Source: Anaerolineaceae bacterium UBA1415 (GTDB lineage Bacteria > Chloroflexota > Anaerolineae > Anaerolineales > Anaerolineaceae). Taken from it: DNA of 64,000 bases. The stretch is taken from positions 1 to 64,000 of the forward strand of contig DBPR01000021.1 of NCBI GenBank assembly GCA_002305635.1, read 5' to 3'. The notes beneath the pieces are model-generated. The model did no database searches. It was given only the letters and a program-made list of their open reading frames with translations, and was not told the origin of the DNA. Numbering within the stretch: position 1 is the stretch's first letter; every line of letters begins with the position of its first letter. Shown piece by piece: positions 59,554-64,000 of the stretch. Made by a program: the position numbers and the translations under genes.

Positions 59554-60465
59554 ATGGCTGAATCAGGTTCCACAAAGAAAGCTTACTTTCTTGTTTTGAT
59601 CGGGGTTTTGGCAGTCTCCACCGCTGCGATCCTGATCAGATTAGCCTTGCCTTATGCCAGCCCACTGGCAATTTCTTTTTATCGCATGTCCTTCTCATCC
59701 ATCATCGCATTTGGGCTTTACAAACTTGGAAGAGAACGAAAAAAGCTCTCTGAGTTGACAAAACACCAGATCATCCTATTGATATTGGCTGGTTCGTTCC
59801 TTGCTTTTCATTTCGCGTTATGGACCTGGTCGCTCGAGTTGCTTACGGTCAGCTCTTCTGTCTTTTTTGTTACCACCACGCCCCTGTGGGTCGGGCTCAC
59901 CACACCGCTCATCTTTAAGGAAAAAGTGGGGAAACGCTTTTATCTGGGTGTGTTACTTGCGATTTTGGGAGGTTTAATCATCGCTTTCCTCAAAGATGAT
60001 CTCCACATCGGAATGGATGGTAAAACCTCGATCCTCGGTCTTTTTTTGGCTTTATCCGGCGCCTGGATGGCCTCAGCCTATTTCATCATAGGGAAAAAGC
60101 TCAGCAATACACTGCCTTCCAAACTCTACGTGACGATCGTGTATTCTGTTTCCAGCCTTGTGCTGGGAATTTTTATGTTGATTGAACAAGGCCAAGTTTT
60201 GGTAGTTTATTCGCCAATGGTATATGGTCTGTTCCTCCTGATGGCGGTGATACCCCAAAGCCTGGGCCACACTTCCTTCAACACTGCCCTGAAATACCTG
60301 CCTGCCGGAATTGTGTCGCTGGCGCTTTTGTTTGAACCGATCGGCTCAACCATCCTGGCCATTTTCTTATTAAACGAAATGCCGTCGATCGCGGAGGTCA
60401 TCGGCGGCATTTTCATTTTGATTGGTTTGATTATTGCAATAAAACCCAAGCCTAATGCGGCTTGA
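59554..60465 (+). CDS. EamA/DMT-family transporter
   Basis: A 303-residue membrane protein with ten helices in two EamA repeats (first about 10-140, second about 155-290), the drug/metabolite exporter layout (LRLA...ISFYRM, PLWVGLTTPLIFKEKVGKR, LLFEPIGSTILAIFLLNEMP). The substrate is unknown. No ribosome binding site is seen; the start lies right after the ppgK terminator. Its last 14 bases overlap the convergent malQ stop. Confidence 0.87.
   Translation: MAESGSTKKAYFLVLIGVLAVSTAAILIRLALPYASPLAISFYRMSFSSIIAFGLYKLGRERKKLSELTKHQIILLILAGSFLAFHFALWTWSLELLTVSSSVFFVTTTPLWVGLTTPLIFKEKVGKRFYLGVLLAILGGLIIAFLKDDLHIGMDGKTSILGLFLALSGAWMASAYFIIGKKLSNTLPSKLYVTIVYSVSSLVLGIFMLIEQGQVLVVYSPMVYGLFLLMAVIPQSLGHTSFNTALKYLPAGIVSLALLFEPIGSTILAIFLLNEMPSIAEVIGGIFILIGLIIAIKPKPNAA
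60441..60464 (-). terminator. malQ terminator within the transporter 3' end
   Basis: On the minus strand CAAGCC (60464-60459) and GGCTTG (60452-60447) close over 6 bases, followed by GG and TTTT (60444-60441). It overlaps the malQ stop codon and lies in the last codons of the convergent transporter gene. Confidence 0.6.
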
Positions 60466-62014
60466 CTCCTTCCCCGGCATGCGCTGCCAACCAGTTGGTA
60501 TAGGCTTGCTTTTCATGGGCGGACAATCTACTGTAAAGCAAATTCAGTTTCCGAATGCTTCTGGCTAAATCAGCAGAAAGGTCATTGGCTCTCATTCGCC
60601 ATTTCCAGTTGCCATCCATCTTGCCAGGGATATTGAACCGCGCCTCGGTTCCATATCCTAAAAAGTCCTGCATGGGTGCCAGGGAAAAATTGGCGGCAGA
60701 TTGCCAGGTTGCTCTGATCATCGCACAGGCAGCCTGAGTTGGTTCACTGAAATTAAGATAATCCCGACAAAATTCCTGTTCAAAATCGGCTGCATCGTCG
60801 TACCATCCACGGGCAGTGTTATTATCGTGGGTACCGGTGTAGGCCACGCAGTGCGCCGGATAATGATGGGGCAGGAAGTCATCTTCCGGATCACCTGAAA
60901 AAGCAAACTGCAAAACTTTCATGCCAGGCAGTGCGAAAGAATCGCGCAAGTTTTCCACATCAGGGGTGATCACACCAAGATCTTCGGCAATGATCGGCAG
61001 ATCGGGGAAATTGCGCTTAAATTCCGTAAAAAGCTCCATCGCCGGGCCGTGGATCCACTCTCCCTGAATGGCTGTTTCATTGCCAAAAGGAACGTGCCAG
61101 GCCGCGGCAAATCCGCGAAAATGATCCAGCCGAACCATGTCAACCAGCTCAAGAATCGAATGCAGTCGCGCGACCCACCAGGCAAAGTTGCCTTCCTGAT
61201 GAACCTGCCAGTTATAAAGCGGGTTGCCCCACAACTGGCCTGTGACTGAAAAGTAATCTGGTGGTACTCCTGCCACAAAGGTTGGCTTCAATTCCTCGTC
61301 AAGCAAAAACAGCTCTGGGTTCGCCCAAACATCCGCGCTGTCCATCGATATGACAAAAGGCATATCGCCAATGATCTGGATGCCCTTGCTGTGAGCGTAA
61401 TCCCTAAGTTTTGTCCATTGTTTGAAGAAGAGAAACTGGTTGAATTTATGTTTCTCAATGCTTGCGCCAAGTTGCTTTCGTATCTCCGCAATCGCTTCAG
61501 CATCTCTGGTTTTAAGTTCGCGCGGCCACTCAGTCCATGACCGCAGATCCTGAGTTTCTTTAATAGCCATAAATAAGGCATAATCTTCGATCCAGCTTTG
61601 TTTCTCTTTAACAAATCCTTCAAATTCGGGTCGTAATTTGTGCTCTGCCTTTGCATTGAAAGAATGAAAAGCTTTATCAAGCAGCGTTGTCTTCCAGATG
61701 ATCACCGGTCCAAAATCGACTTCATCAGCAGGGAAGTCAGGCCTTTCCTTGAGATCAGAGATTTTCAACAATCCTTCCTCAAGCAGCATCAAGGGATTGA
61801 CCAGGTAGTGGTTTCCGGCAAAAGCGGAAAAACACTGATAAGGAGAATCGCCATAACCAGTTGGGCCCAAAGGCAAAATCTGCCAAAGTTGCGTTCCGGA
61901 CTCGGCCATAAAGTCGATCCAACGGTAGGCTTCAGGTCCAAGATCACCGATTCCATCCGGGCCGGGCAAACTTGTTGGGTGGAGTAAAATTCCAGATTTT
62001 CGATCTAAATTCAT
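60452..62014 (-). CDS. malQ: 4-alpha-glucanotransferase (amylomaltase)
   Basis: A 520-residue GH77 enzyme that moves maltodextrin units between glucans. GILLHPTSLPGPDGIGDLGPEAYRWIDFM opens the protein; MVRLDHFRGF carries the nucleophile Asp, IAEDLGVITPDV the acid Glu, and TGTHDNNTARGW the third Asp. It starts three bases after glgA, so the pair is one operon for glycogen or maltodextrin handling. Confidence 0.97.
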   Translation of the reverse strand: MNLDRKSGILLHPTSLPGPDGIGDLGPEAYRWIDFMAESGTQLWQILPLGPTGYGDSPYQCFSAFAGNHYLVNPLMLLEEGLLKISDLKERPDFPADEVDFGPVIIWKTTLLDKAFHSFNAKAEHKLRPEFEGFVKEKQSWIEDYALFMAIKETQDLRSWTEWPRELKTRDAEAIAEIRKQLGASIEKHKFNQFLFFKQWTKLRDYAHSKGIQIIGDMPFVISMDSADVWANPELFLLDEELKPTFVAGVPPDYFSVTGQLWGNPLYNWQVHQEGNFAWWVARLHSILELVDMVRLDHFRGFAAAWHVPFGNETAIQGEWIHGPAMELFTEFKRNFPDLPIIAEDLGVITPDVENLRDSFALPGMKVLQFAFSGDPEDDFLPHHYPAHCVAYTGTHDNNTARGWYDDAADFEQEFCRDYLNFSEPTQAACAMIRATWQSAANFSLAPMQDFLGYGTEARFNIPGKMDGNWKWRMRANDLSADLARSIRKLNLLYSRLSAHEKQAYTNWLAAHAGEGVKPH

Positions 62015-62017
62015 TCA

Positions 62018-63469
62018 TTAATCCTTGTTGATCAGGTTTTGATAAACCTGATAGTATTTTTCAGCAGAAGTAGGCCAGGAAAAGTCCGTATTCATTCCGT
62101 TCGCCTGCATTTTTTTCCATTGATCTTTGTCTTGATAGGTATTAAGCGCCAGGCGCAATGCGGAAACAAGCCCATTGGTGGATTTTTCCTGATAAAGGAA
62201 ACCAGTCGCGTTCTCCGGATCAGTTGAATAGTCAACGATCGAGTCGGCCAAACCGCCGGTTGCGGTTGCGACAGGCAGATTCCCATAGCGCATCGCGAAC
62301 ATCTGTGAAAGCCCACAGGGTTCATAAAGAGATGGCATCAGGAAGATATCTCCCGAAGCGTACAAAACCCTCGCAACAGTATCATCATATTTGATAAAAC
62401 AGGCGATGCGATCCGGATATTGTTCCTCCAGATGCCTGGCCCAGGCTTCCAGATCTGGGTTTCCTGTGCCCAACAGAACAAACTGCCATTTTTCACCCAA
62501 CAATTGCGGCAACCCCTCTAATATTGCTGGAACACCCTTTTGGTCGGTCAGGCGGGTGACAATGGTCAGCAAGGGAATACTTTCATCTGCCTCAAAGTTG
62601 AGCGCCTTTTGAAGATCAAGCTTGTTATTGATCCTCGCTTCAAGATTTTCAACTGAGAAATTGTGCGAAATTGCATCGTCCAATGTCGGATCCCATACGC
62701 TTTCATCGATCCCGTTCAAAATGCCCATGACTTTATCTGCGTGTAATTTAAGATAGTTCTCAATGCCGCAACCATATTCAGAAGTAAGGATCTCACGGGC
62801 GTATCCTGGGGATACAGCGATAAATTTATCCGCCTTTGTGATCCCCATCGGCAGGGGCGTAAACCTGGCCCAATCGGGCAGATCGTGGTCGTCACTTGCA
62901 ACAAAGCCAAGCGCTGCCATGGCTTCCTGGGAACCCCAGCCGTTATAGGGCAAATTATGGATGGAAAGAACGGTTTTCACACCGGCAAAGAATGGGTCAT
63001 CCTTGTAACGGGTTCGCAGAGCGTAAACCGCCAGGGCTGTATGCCAGTCATTCGCATGCAGGAGGTCAACTTTCCAATCAAGAAAGCGCGCCGCCTCAAG
63101 CACAGCCAAAGAGAAGCTGGCATACTTCAACCCATCCAGACGCCAGTCGCCATGATAGACGGGGGAGTCGTGATTGATATCCTGATTGTCGATCAGATAC
63201 ACAGGGACACCGGCATTGGAGGCTACAAATAACTCGCAGCTGATCTCCTGGCTGTTGGCCTCGAATTTAAAATCACCAATTTTTTTATTCGGGATGCCTT
63301 TTTCTTTGACGATGGCATGAAAAGGCATGATGACACGAATATCGAGCGTATCCCCGTGATTCTCAAGCAGCGCTGCCGGCAGCGCGCCAGATACATCTCC
63401 CAAACCGCCAACTTTCGCGAAGGGAGCCACTTCGGCCGATGCAAACAGGACGTTCATTTTGTTAGCCAT
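62018..63469 (-). CDS. glgA: Glycogen (starch) synthase
   Basis: A 483-residue GT5 enzyme adding glucose from ADP- or UDP-glucose to glycogen. KVGGLGDVSGALP (residues about 19-31) binds the donor; HANDWHTAL and the C-terminal EPCGLSQMFAMRYGNLPVATATGGLADSI are typical. AAGGCGGA precedes the ATG. It precedes malQ in an operon; glgC and glgB are not in the window. Confidence 0.97.
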   Translation of the reverse strand: MANKMNVLFASAEVAPFAKVGGLGDVSGALPAALLENHGDTLDIRVIMPFHAIVKEKGIPNKKIGDFKFEANSQEISCELFVASNAGVPVYLIDNQDINHDSPVYHGDWRLDGLKYASFSLAVLEAARFLDWKVDLLHANDWHTALAVYALRTRYKDDPFFAGVKTVLSIHNLPYNGWGSQEAMAALGFVASDDHDLPDWARFTPLPMGITKADKFIAVSPGYAREILTSEYGCGIENYLKLHADKVMGILNGIDESVWDPTLDDAISHNFSVENLEARINNKLDLQKALNFEADESIPLLTIVTRLTDQKGVPAILEGLPQLLGEKWQFVLLGTGNPDLEAWARHLEEQYPDRIACFIKYDDTVARVLYASGDIFLMPSLYEPCGLSQMFAMRYGNLPVATATGGLADSIVDYSTDPENATGFLYQEKSTNGLVSALRLALNTYQDKDQWKKMQANGMNTDFSWPTSAEKYYQVYQNLINKD

Positions 63470-63482
63470 CTCATTCCGCCTT

Positions 63483-64000
63483 TCACTTGTTTATTTTACT
63501 TTCAACCATCTGAAGGTAATCTTCAGTTACAAACTGTTCCGTATGAATGCCAAGCTGCTCAAAAAGATCATGGATCAACGAAGTTTTATAATCGGCATCT
63601 TCCCGGCTCCAGGTACGGCTCTTAATTTCAAGGAATTTCCCTAATTCCGGTTTCATCAGCGTATCGAGATTAACAAAGAACTCAGTTCCCTTAAATTCGA
63701 TCAGGTAGCGCAGGCGGTCCTTTTCAATTTCAGTCGCGCGGATCGGCTTGAAGTATTCGTTATAAAAGCGCAAGCTATGACTTGCGGGAGCAAAATAGCG
63801 TGTTCTGGAAAGAAGCATGTTCTTCGAATGGGCGTTTTCCTCATCGATTCTTTCACCGATCAGGGTCAGCCTTGAGCGCACACTCTGGATCTTGCCTTTT
63901 TCATTCAGGAATTCATCTTCCCGGTATCTCAATCGGCCCTGGGTATCATCTTCAAAGGCAAAATAAGTATCATATTCATGATAATGACGCTTACGCAGGA
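63483..64000 (-). CDS. CYTH-domain protein (class IV adenylate cyclase-like), partial
   Basis: The reading frame stays open to the right edge, so only the C-terminal 172 residues or so are present. HEYDTYFAF followed by GRLRYRED, then VNLDTLMKPELGKFLEIKSRTWSR, fits the CYTH tunnel pattern (Arg/Lys-rich strands, ExK) of adenylate cyclases and triphosphatases acting on polyphosphates or nucleotides. No catalytic ExExK N-terminus is visible because the gene is cut. glgA follows after 13 bases, so it is likely the first gene of that operon as seen here. Confidence 0.75.
   Translation of the reverse strand, partial: LRKRHYHEYDTYFAFEDDTQGRLRYREDEFLNEKGKIQSVRSRLTLIGERIDEENAHSKNMLLSRTRYFAPASHSLRFYNEYFKPIRATEIEKDRLRYLIEFKGTEFFVNLDTLMKPELGKFLEIKSRTWSREDADYKTSLIHDLFEQLGIHTEQFVTEDYLQMVESKINK

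Noticed and set aside
1..64000. CRISPR arrays, insertion sequences, rRNA genes, toxin-antitoxin or defence islands
   Set aside because: I looked through both strands and saw no regular spaced repeats, transposase motifs, rRNA sequence or recognisable defence genes.

Overview
The window looks like a chromosomal segment of an anaerobic member of Chloroflexota, most likely class Anaerolineae. This is inferred from the gene families: a fused transaldolase/glucose-6-phosphate isomerase, a polyphosphate glucokinase, type 2 IPP isomerase with an archaeal-type thiolase, Thr/Pro-rich linkers in exported proteins, and no sign of an outer-membrane system. No marker search or base-composition calculation was possible. 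I see no insertion sequence, prophage or CRISPR array; it reads as a gene-dense core chromosome.

Layout. 1-9.4 kb: a tRNA 5' end at the edge, two small membrane/stress proteins, scpA, a threonine synthase-like enzyme, rnc-smc, an exported parvulin isomerase, and rpsR-rpsF. 9.6-16.3 kb: a small 4-TM protein, tRNA-Arg, two unrecognised proteins, a DUF4380 protein, and an operon with an unusual ftsZ and three unrecognised genes. 16.3-30.2 kb: GH57 and GH13 alpha-glucan enzymes, thiolase, cyclase, MBL hydrolase, a large secreted beta-helix-like protein, membrane proteins, bcp, thpR-rsfS. 30.4-39.6 kb: lipoprotein-mtaB, then the conserved rpmH-rnpA-yidD-(propeller lipoprotein)-yidC-jag-pdp run and typA. 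39.6-46.9 kb: surface-glycan membrane proteins, polyprenyl synthase, fni, ACP. 47-53 kb: a succinyl-CoA synthetase-like pair lacking key catalytic residues, an SPFH-HTH protein with partner, a 45-residue membrane peptide with comF, hpf. 52.5-64 kb: pterin genes (folE, folB, PTR1-like SDR), tal-pgi, ruvX-mltG-ppgK, an EamA transporter, malQ-glgA and a truncated CYTH-domain gene.

How they work together. Several genes serve alpha-glucan and glucose handling: GH57, GH13, MalQ, GlgA, polyphosphate glucokinase and Tal-Pgi. Others form a ribosome/membrane-insertion cluster (rpmH to jag), a chromosome-segregation set (ScpA, SMC; ScpB is not in the window) and an isoprenoid set (thiolase, Fni, polyprenyl synthase).

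Three patterns deserve attention. Many genes have a TATAAT-like box only 5-7 bases before the start codon, implying leaderless mRNAs. Intrinsic terminators of some convergent genes lie inside the 3' coding end of the opposing gene. Several enzyme-family members (SucD-like, FtsZ, UbiA-like, GH13) have changed catalytic motifs.
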